A DNA stretch of 64,000 nt from Pseudofrancisella aestuarii (GTDB lineage: Bacteria; Pseudomonadota; Gammaproteobacteria; Francisellales; Francisellaceae): contig NZ_QLIS02000001.1 of assembly GCF_003574475.2 (NCBI RefSeq), forward strand, positions 248,001 through 312,000. Reading direction: 5' to 3'. Below are positions 1 through 9,655 of the stretch, in pieces; the stretch's first letter is position 1, and every line of letters starts with the position of its first letter. The position numbers were made by a program, and so were the translations under genes. The notes under the pieces were generated by a model. The model made no database searches. It was given only the letters and a program-made list of their open reading frames with translations, and was not told the origin of the DNA.

Positions 1-1
1 A

Positions 2-379
2 ATATCTTTAGCTATTGTAGGTATGCTTAGTGATAGTATTATATTTATTCAGTTATACCCTATATTTGTAAGTTTAACTTTATTCTGTGTATTTTCTTTT
101 TCTTTATTTCAGCCTTATAGTTTTATTACAAATATAGCCATAAAAATTAATAAAGGTCCTTTACCTAATTATGTTGTAGAGTATACAAGGAAAGTTACTA
201 TTGTCTGGTGTATTTTTTTTGCTTTTAATGCGATTATCGCTAGCTTAACTATTCTCAGTAAATCTATAAAATTATGGACTCTATATAATGGGCTTTTGAG
301 CTATATACTAATAGGGGCGCTAATTTCTGGTGAATGGATTGTTCGAGGGTATGTAAGAAGAAATCATGAACAGAAGTAA
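2..379 (+). CDS. COG4648-family membrane protein of an aryl-polyene-like cluster (5' end outside window)
   Basis: The frame is open from the left edge of the window, so the first visible ATG (position 23) is probably internal and the gene is cut. What remains is about 125 residues with roughly three hydrophobic segments. The motifs YPIFVSLTLF, EYTRKVTIVWCIFFAFNA and WTLYNGLLSYILIGALISGE match the C-terminal half of the COG4648 membrane family, which sits between the acyl carrier proteins and the AMP-ligase in aryl polyene (APE) clusters. Function of the family is not known to me. It overlaps the downstream AMP-ligase by 14 bases, consistent with one operon. Cytoplasmic membrane location is inferred. 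Confidence 0.75.
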   Translation: MSLAIVGMLSDSIIFIQLYPIFVSLTLFCVFSFSLFQPYSFITNIAIKINKGPLPNYVVEYTRKVTIVWCIFFAFNAIIASLTILSKSIKLWTLYNGLLSYILIGALISGEWIVRGYVRRNHEQK

Positions 380-1694
380 AAACTTAACTTTTATTAGTCA
401 ACTTGAATATTTACATTTAAATCCAGACCAGATTATTTTTCTAGATGAAGAGAGAAGAATAGACTCTAAAACTTTTATAAGAAATATTACAACACTATCT
501 TTAATGTGGACAGAGAAATTTCATAAGAAAGATAGCATAGCTTTAGTGATTAATAATTTTTACTCATTTATTTGTGCTTGGTTTGCTTGTCAGATACTTG
601 GAAAGAAGATAGTTATATTACCTAACAATCAAGTTGGGACATTAGAATCATTATCAAATTATTATGATACAGTCATTTATGATGAAGATGTAGATTTCAA
701 TACTGAATCTATATATAAACCATTAGATATAAGCTTATGTACAGAAACAATATTTTTTACTTCTGGATCTAGTGGAGATTACAAAGCTTATTCTCGTACT
801 ATCAAAGAGCTTGAAAATGAAAGTACAGCTATAAATAAATGCTTAAATAATTATATTTCAACAGAAGCTGTAATTTATGCTACAGTATCTCATCAACATT
901 TATATGGTTTTAGCTTTTATTTTTTATGGGCTTTTTTAAGTGGACATTTAATACAAACACAACGTTTAATTTCTCCGGAAGGTATACTTAATAGATTGGT
1001 TAAAAACAACGCTCTAATAGTCACTACTCCTATAATGATTTCACATTTGGATAAATCTAGTATGATAGGAGAAGATACTTTAGTGCTTTCTTCAGCAAGT
1101 GCTTTAAGTAGGGAAAATGCTTTATCTTTTTTTGAAAAATATAAAAAAGAAGTATTAGAAATATATGGTAGTACTGAAACTGGTGTGATTGCTTACAGAA
1201 GACAAATAGCGCAGTCAGATTGGAAATGTTTTTCTGGAGTAGAAATTAGCATAGATTCAAATTCACAATTAATAGTAAAATCTGATTTTTTTTCGAATAG
1301 TCAACAATGCATGGCTGATAAAGTTAAGATAAATGAAAATAATAATTTTACTTTACTAGGAAGAGTCGATCGTATAGTAAAGTTAGCAGGAAAAAGATTA
1401 TCTTTATCAGCAATGGAAAATTATTTAAACTCTCATTTATGGATAAAAGATAATTGTTGTATTTTATGTAGCTCTTATCGTGAATATATAGGAGTCTTAT
1501 TAGTTTTATCTGAAGAAGGAAAGATAGCTTTAAATAGTTTAGAAAAGCCTCTATTTACTCGACAATTAAAAAGCTACTTGTTAGACTATTATAGTTTAGA
1601 GACATTACCTAAAAAATGGCGAATTGTATCTAAAATCCCTGTGAATACACAAGGAAAGAGAGTATTGGTCGAAATTTTAAAAGAATTTGAGTAA
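366..1694 (+). CDS. AMP-ligase (acyl/aryl-ACP or -CoA synthetase) of APE-like cluster
   Basis: ANL-superfamily adenylating enzyme of 442 residues. The P-loop TSGSSG is at residues 132-137, the A5-type motif YGSTETG at 267-273, the hinge/A8 motif GRVDRIVKLAGKR near 332-344, and a C-terminal NTQGKRV carries the likely catalytic lysine. It is shorter than typical acyl-CoA synthetases (500-550) but normal for the ligase of aryl polyene clusters, which loads the aromatic starter (4-hydroxybenzoate/coumarate type) or acyl unit onto a carrier protein. Position between a COG4648 protein and an ApeI-like dehydratase supports this role. The exact substrate cannot be read from the sequence. Confidence 0.8.
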   Translation: MNRSKNLTFISQLEYLHLNPDQIIFLDEERRIDSKTFIRNITTLSLMWTEKFHKKDSIALVINNFYSFICAWFACQILGKKIVILPNNQVGTLESLSNYYDTVIYDEDVDFNTESIYKPLDISLCTETIFFTSGSSGDYKAYSRTIKELENESTAINKCLNNYISTEAVIYATVSHQHLYGFSFYFLWAFLSGHLIQTQRLISPEGILNRLVKNNALIVTTPIMISHLDKSSMIGEDTLVLSSASALSRENALSFFEKYKKEVLEIYGSTETGVIAYRRQIAQSDWKCFSGVEISIDSNSQLIVKSDFFSNSQQCMADKVKINENNNFTLLGRVDRIVKLAGKRLSLSAMENYLNSHLWIKDNCCILCSSYREYIGVLLVLSEEGKIALNSLEKPLFTRQLKSYLLDYYSLETLPKKWRIVSKIPVNTQGKRVLVEILKEFE

Positions 1695-1699
1695 CAACT

Positions 1700-2044
1700 A
1701 TGATAAAACATTATCCAGAGATAAAAAATGTTGAAAAACATAGTGTTGACGAGATTACATTAAATTTTATAGTATCCCCTGAATATGAAGGTTTTAATGG
1801 ACATTTTCTTAATCAACCAATTTTTCCTGGAGTTGGACAAATAGATTTAGTAATTAAAAGTTCATGTGAACAATTTCAATTAGATCCATATCAGTTTTGT
1901 GATATTCCACAAATTAAATTTATGAAAATCATTCTTCCAAATGATAGCCTAAGTTTGCATTTAGTAAGAGAAAATAATGCTATAAGTTTTAGATTTCATA
2001 TATGGGAACATATGATTTCTCAGGGGAAAATTAAATATGTATAA
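1700..2044 (+). CDS. 3-hydroxyacyl-ACP dehydratase-like hot-dog protein (ApeI-like)
   Basis: A 114-residue single hot-dog domain. The motif GHFLNQPIFPGVGQ (from residue 34; His35 likely catalytic) is the FabA/FabZ signature GHF-P-x-x-PGV-Q. Length is short for FabZ (about 150) but fits the stand-alone dehydratase next to the AMP-ligase in APE clusters. It would dehydrate a 3-hydroxyacyl/arylpolyenyl-ACP intermediate in the cytoplasm. It starts 5 bases after the ligase stop and its end overlaps the GT2 start by 8 bases, so translational coupling is likely. Confidence 0.75.
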   Translation: MIKHYPEIKNVEKHSVDEITLNFIVSPEYEGFNGHFLNQPIFPGVGQIDLVIKSSCEQFQLDPYQFCDIPQIKFMKIILPNDSLSLHLVRENNAISFRFHIWEHMISQGKIKYV

Positions 2045-2783
2045 AAATAAATTATGTATAGTTATACCAGTATATAGACATGGTAAGCAGTTAGGTAAAA
2101 CTTTAGAAAATCTTTCAGTATATAATTTAGATATTATATTAGTTGATGATGGAAATGATTCTGAAACAAAAAATATAATTGACAACCTACATCAAAAGTT
2201 TTCTCAAGTTATAGCTGTAGAGTCTTTAGAGACAAATCAAGGAAAAGGTATAGCTGTAACAGTAGGGGCAAAGAAAGCTCTAGAATTAGATTATACTCAT
2301 ATGCTACAAATAGATGCTGATGGACAGCATAATAGTAAAGATATTCCTAGATTTATTGATGAAATGAACAAATATCCTGAGGCTATGATTTCAGGACTGC
2401 CTCAATATGATGAAAGTATACCTAAAAGTCGTTTACATGGACGTAAAATTACTAATTTTTGGGTAGCAATAGAGACGTGGTCTTTAAATATTCCTGAAGC
2501 GATGTGTGGTTTTAGGATTTATCCTCTAAAATCATTTTTGAAATTATCAGAATTCAAAGTATTTGCTAGTCGTATGAGTTTTGATATAGATGTACTTGTT
2601 CGTTTATATTGGTTTGGAGTAGATATTCGCTTTATCCCGACTAAAGTTATTTATCCTAAAGATGGATATTCAAATTTTGCAATGTTTAAAGATAATGCAA
2701 GAATATCATTAACACATACTCGTTTATTTTTTGGAATGTTATTACGTATTCCTATGTTATTACTTAGGAAACTTAGGAAATGA
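2037..2783 (+). CDS. GT2-family glycosyltransferase (dolichyl-phosphate mannose synthase type) of APE-like cluster
   Basis: A 248-residue GT-A fold protein: N-terminal CIVIPVYRHG, the nucleotide-binding VDDGND, and DxD-type motif MLQIDADGQHN (Asp at about 93 and 95). No C-terminal multi-pass membrane part. In many APE clusters a GT2 domain and an LpxL-like acyltransferase domain occur fused in one protein; here they are two genes overlapping by 4 bases. Donor and acceptor are unknown; a role in attaching the polyene-like acyl chain to a sugar or membrane anchor is inferred. A role in making undecaprenyl-phosphate galactosamine (as for FlmF) was considered but context favours the APE-type role. 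Confidence 0.75.
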   Translation: MYKNKLCIVIPVYRHGKQLGKTLENLSVYNLDIILVDDGNDSETKNIIDNLHQKFSQVIAVESLETNQGKGIAVTVGAKKALELDYTHMLQIDADGQHNSKDIPRFIDEMNKYPEAMISGLPQYDESIPKSRLHGRKITNFWVAIETWSLNIPEAMCGFRIYPLKSFLKLSEFKVFASRMSFDIDVLVRLYWFGVDIRFIPTKVIYPKDGYSNFAMFKDNARISLTHTRLFFGMLLRIPMLLLRKLRK

Positions 2784-3715
2784 ATAAGCATTGGTCTCAG
2801 ATAAAAGAAGCTGGTGGATTAATAGGACTAAAGTTTACTTTATGGAGTTATATAATTTTAGGTAGGCAAGTTACTTATTTTATAATGTATTTTGTGATGA
2901 TCTATTATTTCTTAATCTTTTCTAATGCAAGAAATGCTTCTTTTGATTATATAAGACATCTTAAACCTAATATCTCTAAGCTTAATTTATGGCTATATAG
3001 TTTTCGTCATTTTCTTAGCTTTGGGAGAATGTTGATTGACAAATTCGCAGTTTGGAATAAAAAAATTACATCAGAAGATTTGGTTTTTACAAATAGCTCT
3101 AAAGAAAACTTAGAGCAAGCAATAAATAGAAAAAAGGGTGGCATTATTTTTACTGCCCATTTAGGAAATCTAGAGGTTGCAAGAGCTTTATCTAAGTATA
3201 ACTCCAATATCAAAATTAATGCTTTAGTTTTTAGCAAAAATGCTCAGAAGTTAAATGAGTTATTAACTAAAGTAAATCCTGAATTTAAAATAGGAATGAT
3301 ATCTTTACAGCAGCCAATGCCAGATTTGGCTATTCAACTACATGATAAAATAGAAGCAGGTGAATTTATAGTAATTGCTGGAGATAGAACTTCAGTAACA
3401 AAACATGAAAGAAATTTAGAAGTAAATTTTCTTGGAGATAGTGCACCTTTCCCAGAGGGAGCTTTTGTTTTAGCAGGGTTATTAAAATGCCCATGCTATT
3501 TTATGATTTGTCCTAGGACTAATAAAAATAAATTTGATTTTATTTTTGAAAATTTTGCATTGGAAGGAATTAGTTTTGAACGCAAAGATAGAAAAAATCA
3601 ATTAATTAAATATGCTCAGGAATACGCTGATAGATTAAGTCATTTTTGTAATATCTATCCGTTAGAATGGTTTAATTTTTTTGACTTTTGGAATAAGGAG
3701 AGAAAGAGTGTCTAA
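2780..3715 (+). CDS. LpxL/HtrB-type lysophospholipid/lipid acyltransferase of APE-like cluster
   Basis: A 311-residue inner-membrane acyltransferase. One hydrophobic anchor lies near residues 32-48; the family's H-x4-E catalytic motif is HLGNLE at 127-132 (preceded by IIFTA). The later block IAGDRTS, then FLGDSAPFPEGAFVLAG, matches the substrate-binding region of lipid A late acyltransferases. It follows the GT2 gene with a 4-base overlap; in other APE clusters these two domains are one protein. Likely transfers the completed acyl chain to a glycolipid anchor; the acceptor is inferred, not seen. Its last 8 bases overlap the preferred thioesterase start. Confidence 0.75.
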   Translation: MNKHWSQIKEAGGLIGLKFTLWSYIILGRQVTYFIMYFVMIYYFLIFSNARNASFDYIRHLKPNISKLNLWLYSFRHFLSFGRMLIDKFAVWNKKITSEDLVFTNSSKENLEQAINRKKGGIIFTAHLGNLEVARALSKYNSNIKINALVFSKNAQKLNELLTKVNPEFKIGMISLQQPMPDLAIQLHDKIEAGEFIVIAGDRTSVTKHERNLEVNFLGDSAPFPEGAFVLAGLLKCPCYFMICPRTNKNKFDFIFENFALEGISFERKDRKNQLIKYAQEYADRLSHFCNIYPLEWFNFFDFWNKERKSV

Positions 3716-4139
3716 AGATACAGTTTATTTCTCTCATAGTACATTGATAGAAGTTCCTTTTTTTGATGTAGATAGCCTGCAAATTGTGTGGCATGGACAT
3801 TATATTAAATATTTTGAGATAGCTCGTTGTGCGATGTTGAATAAATTAGAATATAATTATATTCATATGAAAAATGATGGTTATGCATGGCCAATAGTTG
3901 ATTTACAATTAAAATATATTAAGCCAGCATATTTTGGTCAAAAAATAAGAGTATTTTGTGACTTGGTTGAATATGAAAATAGATTAAAGATAGTTTATTG
4001 TGTTAAAGATGAAAAAAGTAATGAGATTCTTACTAAGGGATATACTATACAGTTAGCTGTAGATTTAAATACACAAAGAGCTTGTTTTATTACTCCACAA
4101 AATTGGCAAAAAAAGATAAAGGAAATTTGTAATGTTTAG
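3708..4139 (+). CDS. 4HBT hot-dog thioesterase (YbgC-like) of APE-like cluster
   Basis: About 143 residues of a 4-hydroxybenzoyl-CoA thioesterase-like hot-dog domain. The motif VPFFDVDSLQIVWHGHYIKYFE-type pattern (Asp followed by Q-x-V-x-HG and then Y-x-x-x-x-E) carries the conserved catalytic aspartate. I chose the GTG at 3708 rather than a TTG at 3681 because AAGGAG sits 7-8 bases ahead of it; the TTG would add nine residues that do not belong to the family. Overlaps the acyltransferase stop by 8 bases and the LolA-like gene by 8. It would hydrolyse acyl/aryl thioesters in the cytoplasm. Confidence 0.75.
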   Translation: MSKDTVYFSHSTLIEVPFFDVDSLQIVWHGHYIKYFEIARCAMLNKLEYNYIHMKNDGYAWPIVDLQLKYIKPAYFGQKIRVFCDLVEYENRLKIVYCVKDEKSNEILTKGYTIQLAVDLNTQRACFITPQNWQKKIKEICNV

Positions 4140-4713
4140 AATATTAATTACAATAGTAAGTTTTTTTATAGTAACTATTAGTATGGCTACACCAATAGCA
4201 GATCAACCAAACTTCTTAGCGGTTGAAAAACAATTAACTAAAAATTCTAATATTTCAGGAAATTTTGAGCAAACAAGACATATAGATGGATTGCAAACTC
4301 CTTTAACTTCATCAGGGACATTTAAACTATCACCAGAATCTGGGTTATACTGGAATCAAGATAAACCTTTTAAATCAATACTTAAAGTAACTAAAGATAG
4401 TCTTGAACAAACTGTTATGGATAATCCTCCTACAATTCTCACTAGAGATCAGCAACCTGTTGTTTTCACATTCACTCAAGTTTTTATGTCAATATTACAG
4501 GGAAATACAGATTCTATAGAACAATATTTTAATGCTTCATTTAAAGGAAATACTAAAGATTGGGAGATTACTCTAACTCCAAAAGCTAATATCATAAGTA
4601 AAGCTATAGAAAGTATTTATTTGAAAGGATCTAATACTATAGATTTTGTTAAAGTTATTGATACTGAAGGTAATATTGTAAATATCAAATTTAGTAATGT
4701 GGTTATTAAATAA
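4132..4713 (+). CDS. LolA-like outer-membrane lipoprotein carrier homologue of APE-like cluster
   Basis: A 193-residue exported protein: signal peptide at residues 1-19 (hydrophobic ILITIVSFFIVTISMA, then AT-P). The mature part, with ISGNFEQTRHIDGLQ-type start and SGTFKLSPESGLYWNQDKPF, matches the LolA fold paralogues found in APE clusters rather than the housekeeping LolA. It probably shuttles the lipid product or an anchored intermediate through the periplasm with the downstream MMPL exporter and DUF3261 lipoprotein. The stop codon shares one base with the exporter start, which argues for coupled translation. Confidence 0.75.
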   Translation: MFRILITIVSFFIVTISMATPIADQPNFLAVEKQLTKNSNISGNFEQTRHIDGLQTPLTSSGTFKLSPESGLYWNQDKPFKSILKVTKDSLEQTVMDNPPTILTRDQQPVVFTFTQVFMSILQGNTDSIEQYFNASFKGNTKDWEITLTPKANIISKAIESIYLKGSNTIDFVKVIDTEGNIVNIKFSNVVIK

Positions 4714-7049
4714 TGGATTATAAATTTAGGCTACGTTTTCTTGCGTGGCTAGCTATTATAATTAGCTCATCTATTGTATTTGGCACATTAATTTTTAAAG
4801 GATTCCCTCTTAATACAAATGTGCTTTCTCTTTTACCTGAAAAGCAAACAACCCCTGCTTTTTCTGCGGCATCAGAAACATTTTCATCACGTATGGGGAA
4901 TAAAGTTATATTTTTGATTAGCGCACCAGATGAAGATCAAGCAATTAAAGCGACTGAAGAATTTAGTGATAAATTAAAGCAAAGTCAGCTATTTAAGCGT
5001 ATATTTAAAGGAGTGAATGAGGCAGAACAACAATCTTGGGGAACTTTTTACTTTCCTTATAGATTACAGCTTTTAAAACCAAGTGATGAAAAATTATTAG
5101 TCAATAATAATGAAAATAAAATTGTTGAAAATGCTTTAGTATCTTTATATAGTCCAATGGGAATAGCTAATCGTAAATTATTAGATAATGATCCATTCTT
5201 TTTATATCAAAATTATTTATTAAGTTTACCACGACCATCATCAGCTTTAGATTTACATAAAGGCTATTTGACCACTAAATATGGTGAACGTTGGTATGTA
5301 ATGTTACAAACCCAAATATCAGGTAATAGTTTCTCACTGACAACTCAAGAGACTATTATTAAAGCTATAGACAATGCAACAGCAGAAATATCCCAAAATG
5401 GGGTAAAAGTTTTAAGAACTGGAATGCTATTTTATGCTCAAAATGGCTCAGATACAGCCCAGCATGAAGTAAGTACTATAGGTGTTGGCTCTCTAGTAGG
5501 AATTATTTTACTTGTTTTATTTACATTTAGATCATTACGTCCTCTCGTATTTACTCTAGTATCAGTTGCTAGTGGTTTTATAGTGGCTTTTGTCGTTACT
5601 TATCTATGGTTTGGAAGTGTTTTTCTATTTACTCTAGTATTTGGAGCTAGTTTAATAGGTATCTCTGTAGATTATGCATTTTTCTATTACTCTGAAAGGT
5701 TATTGGGAGATGAAAAATGGACACCAGCATTAGGATTTAAACGAATATTTTGGGGTATTACGTTAGGTTTACTAAATGTAATTATTTCTTTCATAGTAAT
5801 ATCAATAGCACCATTTCCTGGGCTGCATCAGTTAGCAGTGTTTGCGATAACAGGCTTATCTATTTCTTATTTAACTGTTATATGTTTATTTCCATATGTA
5901 ATACAAAAAACACCAACTCCTAATAAAAAGCCGATTTTATTAATTTGCTCAGATAAGTATCTAGAAATTTGGAAAAATATATCTAAAATATCAATTGTAA
6001 TAATTTTAACAATAATAGCTCTTGTTATAATTGCAGGAAACTTTCAAGTTAAAGCAAATGATGATATCCATATTCTAGAGTCAACCTCTCAAGAACTCAA
6101 AAATACAGAAAATACCGTAAAGAAAATTACTGGTAGTAATATGGGAATGAGTTATTTAATAGTTTTAGCTGATAATAATGAGATTCTTTTACAGCGAGCT
6201 AATAATATTAGTGAAAAAATTTATACAGAATTTTCTAATATAAATAATCCTTTAATAAGTATTAGTGACTATATACCAACTGTTGATAAGCAGAAAAATA
6301 ATTATGACTTAGTCAAAAAATTAATTTCTGCACAGCTTATTAATTATCTAGAAAAAATTGGCTATGATAATAGTCAAGCACAAAAAGTAAAAAAGAATCT
6401 TGATAATATAAGTTTTAAAGAATTGACTCTAGATTCTTGGCTTGATGCTCGCATATCTCAACAATTAAAATTTTTATGGCTTGGAGATCAAGAGGGGCAA
6501 AAAGCAATGGCTATAACTCTTTCTGAACGTATAAACTTAGATCAGCTAGAATCAATAGTAAAAGATCAAGAAGGAGTATACTTAGTTAATAAAGCTGATG
6601 AAATTAGTGATATTTTTGCGCATTATCGTGTAATGATAAATAACTTACTATTTTTAGTTGCAGCTTTACTATGGATATTATTATCTTTTCGTTATTCTTT
6701 TAAGAAAGCTTTTATTTATTTAATAACTCCAGTATTAGCATGTTCAGGAGCATTAGGAATATTAGGTTGGTTTGACATTCCTCTAACATTATTTAGTTTA
6801 TTAGCATTAATCTTAGTTTTAGGAATATCTATGGATTACGTTATTTTCTTAGCTGAAAGTAAAAAACAGTATCAAAGTACTATGTTAGCTTTACTATTAT
6901 CAGCTATCACAACCGTATTATCATTTGGCTTATTATCATTAAGCTCAACACCAGCTATTCATTATTTTGGATTAACTGTATTAGTCGGAATAGTTTTAGC
7001 ATTTTTATTAGCTCCTTTAGCGTTAAGGCTAACAGAATATGAAAATTAA
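4713..7049 (+). CDS. MMPL/RND-type lipid exporter of APE-like cluster
   Basis: A 778-residue membrane protein with the RND topology: one N-terminal helix (about 8-28), a large periplasmic loop, five helices near 245-400, a helix near 425, a second periplasmic loop, and five helices near 640-775. The helices contain MMPL-like motifs such as GASLIGISVDYAFFYYSE and LVLGISMDYVIFLAES, with an Asp-Tyr pair in each repeat suggesting proton coupling. Family members in APE clusters are predicted to move the polyene lipid or its precursor across the inner membrane. It is flanked by the LolA-like and DUF3261 genes, as expected for that system. Confidence 0.8.
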   Translation: MDYKFRLRFLAWLAIIISSSIVFGTLIFKGFPLNTNVLSLLPEKQTTPAFSAASETFSSRMGNKVIFLISAPDEDQAIKATEEFSDKLKQSQLFKRIFKGVNEAEQQSWGTFYFPYRLQLLKPSDEKLLVNNNENKIVENALVSLYSPMGIANRKLLDNDPFFLYQNYLLSLPRPSSALDLHKGYLTTKYGERWYVMLQTQISGNSFSLTTQETIIKAIDNATAEISQNGVKVLRTGMLFYAQNGSDTAQHEVSTIGVGSLVGIILLVLFTFRSLRPLVFTLVSVASGFIVAFVVTYLWFGSVFLFTLVFGASLIGISVDYAFFYYSERLLGDEKWTPALGFKRIFWGITLGLLNVIISFIVISIAPFPGLHQLAVFAITGLSISYLTVICLFPYVIQKTPTPNKKPILLICSDKYLEIWKNISKISIVIILTIIALVIIAGNFQVKANDDIHILESTSQELKNTENTVKKITGSNMGMSYLIVLADNNEILLQRANNISEKIYTEFSNINNPLISISDYIPTVDKQKNNYDLVKKLISAQLINYLEKIGYDNSQAQKVKKNLDNISFKELTLDSWLDARISQQLKFLWLGDQEGQKAMAITLSERINLDQLESIVKDQEGVYLVNKADEISDIFAHYRVMINNLLFLVAALLWILLSFRYSFKKAFIYLITPVLACSGALGILGWFDIPLTLFSLLALILVLGISMDYVIFLAESKKQYQSTMLALLLSAITTVLSFGLLSLSSTPAIHYFGLTVLVGIVLAFLLAPLALRLTEYEN

Positions 7050-7638
7050 GAGTTTATTTTTAGTTTTATTTATTTCATTAAGCGGTTGTGCAATTTTTGA
7101 AAATAAAGAAAATACAGATACTAAAGTAGAATTTTTACCAAATACAATGGTTACATTACCAAAGCCTAATTCATTAGATTTAGATATGAATATTTCTCAA
7201 ATTGTATCTGCTACTTATCATGTTAATGAAAAAACTTCTAACTTCAGTACTCAAGTTGAAATCATAGTAGATTCTAAGCATATAATGATGATAGCACTTT
7301 CTGGTTGGGGAGGCTCTTTATTTAAGCTAGATTACAATGGTAATAAAATTGAAAGTAGCAGTTTACCTATGCCAAATCAAAATATGGGCGTTAAAGAAAG
7401 TTTATTAGAATTTATTATTAGTTATGCACCTTCTCCAGTTGTTGAAAAAATGTTTACTGGGACTGGAATTGTTTTACAACAAGAATCAAAAGAACGTTGT
7501 TTAGTTAAAGATGATGAGAAAATAATGTGTATAGAATATAAATCAGAAAAACCTTGGTTAGGTTCAGTATTAATTCATAATTATCATTATAACTATACAG
7601 TAAAAATAGATACATTATCTTATAAACTTAATAAATAA
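7039..7638 (+). CDS. DUF3261-family lipoprotein of APE-like cluster
   Basis: A 199-residue predicted lipoprotein: the signal ends with LSGC at about residues 13-16 of the mature junction (SLSGCAIF lipobox). The remainder matches the DUF3261 proteins located directly after the MMPL exporter in aryl polyene clusters. It overlaps the exporter by 11 bases. The residue after the lipid-modified cysteine is Ala, so there is no Asp at +2 to hold it in the inner membrane; outer-membrane placement is therefore likely. Role: probably recipient or partner in delivery of the lipid. This is the last gene of the cluster here; no ketosynthase or ketoreductase gene follows. Confidence 0.7.
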   Translation: MKIKSLFLVLFISLSGCAIFENKENTDTKVEFLPNTMVTLPKPNSLDLDMNISQIVSATYHVNEKTSNFSTQVEIIVDSKHIMMIALSGWGGSLFKLDYNGNKIESSSLPMPNQNMGVKESLLEFIISYAPSPVVEKMFTGTGIVLQQESKERCLVKDDEKIMCIEYKSEKPWLGSVLIHNYHYNYTVKIDTLSYKLNK

Positions 7639-7643
7639 CTTTT

Positions 7644-8522
7644 ATGCAAAATAATCTAAATATAAAGGCCTTTTTTGCACTATTAATATGTATATTTTTC
7701 TGGTCTTCTGCTTTTGTTTGTATCAGACATTTTATGACTCATAACTATAACTCAGGATCTTTATCACTAGTAAGATACCTTATTGCTTCTTTGGCAATGC
7801 TATTTATATTTATTCCTTTAAAGCAAAAGGTTAAACCTACAGTAAAAGATTTAGTTTATTTTGCAGTATTAGGTTTTTTAGGATTCTTTATATATAGTGT
7901 TTTTTTAAATGAAGGAGAAAAATTTGTTAGTGCGGGAGTTGCTAATTTTATTATTTTCCAAGTTCCTATAGTAGAAATAGTTTTAGCTATCTTATTTTTA
8001 AATGAGAGAATTAATAAATTTGGGGTGTTAGGCTTAACTATTTGTATGTTAGGGGCAGGAGCTATTTTAGTTGCTAGTAATAGTGAAATACGTTTTTTAG
8101 GAGTACTATACGTATATATAGCCGCATTTGCAGGAGCTATATATACAGCCTTTCAGAAGAAAATTTTAGTAAAATTTCATCCTATTGAAGCTGTAGCTTA
8201 TTTTATATGGTTTGGAACATTATTCTTATTGATTTTTTCTAACCAAGCAATTAAAGACTTTTCTCATACCTCTTTATTAGATGTTAGTATGGTCATATAT
8301 ATGGGAATATTTCCTGGAGCTTTATCGTATCTTTTATGGGGATATGCTTTTAAACATCTAAAAGTCTCTATTGCTGCTAGCTCATTATATGTAATGCCTT
8401 TATTTACAATATTTTTAGGGTGGGTATTTTTAGATGAAGTACCAAAAGCTTTAAGTATTATCGGTGGAATTGTTGCAGTGTTCGGAGCCGTTGTTATTAC
8501 AAGGTATGGAGTAAAAAAATAA
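7644..8522 (+). CDS. DMT-superfamily EamA-type transporter
   Basis: A 292-residue protein of about ten hydrophobic helices with two EamA repeats. Typical features are the N-terminal FWSSAFVCIRHFM, VRYLIASLAML, the repeat-1 end PIVEIVLAILFLNERI, and in repeat 2 SSLYVMPLFTIFLGWVFLDE. It probably exports a small metabolite or amino acid; the substrate cannot be read. It starts only 5 bases after the DUF3261 stop, so it may be co-transcribed with the APE-like genes, but the family is not a standard part of that cluster. Confidence 0.8.
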   Translation: MQNNLNIKAFFALLICIFFWSSAFVCIRHFMTHNYNSGSLSLVRYLIASLAMLFIFIPLKQKVKPTVKDLVYFAVLGFLGFFIYSVFLNEGEKFVSAGVANFIIFQVPIVEIVLAILFLNERINKFGVLGLTICMLGAGAILVASNSEIRFLGVLYVYIAAFAGAIYTAFQKKILVKFHPIEAVAYFIWFGTLFLLIFSNQAIKDFSHTSLLDVSMVIYMGIFPGALSYLLWGYAFKHLKVSIAASSLYVMPLFTIFLGWVFLDEVPKALSIIGGIVAVFGAVVITRYGVKK

Positions 8523-8549
8523 CTAGTTTTAAAAAACTCTTAAAAGGTC

Positions 8550-8573
8550 TATAATTATGACTTTATAATTATA
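8550..8573. repeat. AT-rich inverted repeat in the DMT transporter-pheS intergenic region
   Basis: TATAATTAT (8550-8558) and its exact reverse complement ATAATTATA (8565-8573) are separated by six bases. Three overlapping TATAAT hexamers (8550, 8564, 8570) lie in or beside it, so it may be the -10 region for pheST or a binding site. I found no good -35 at the usual spacing and no T-run after the stem on the plus strand, so neither promoter nor terminator can be claimed firmly. No phenylalanine-rich leader peptide or T-box was seen in this 103-base gap. Confidence 0.4.
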
Positions 8574-8607
8574 ATAAAACTATAAAATAGATATCTGCAA
8601 ATTATAA

Positions 8608-9639
<1,032 letters not shown>

Positions 9640-9655
9640 TATTTTGAGGTTATAG

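Noticed and set aside
2037-2783. GT2 gene as a FlmF-type undecaprenyl-phosphate sugar synthase working with the GT83 transferase
   Set aside because: It is embedded in an aryl-polyene-like series and lacks C-terminal membrane helices; the GT83 gene is 14 kb away.
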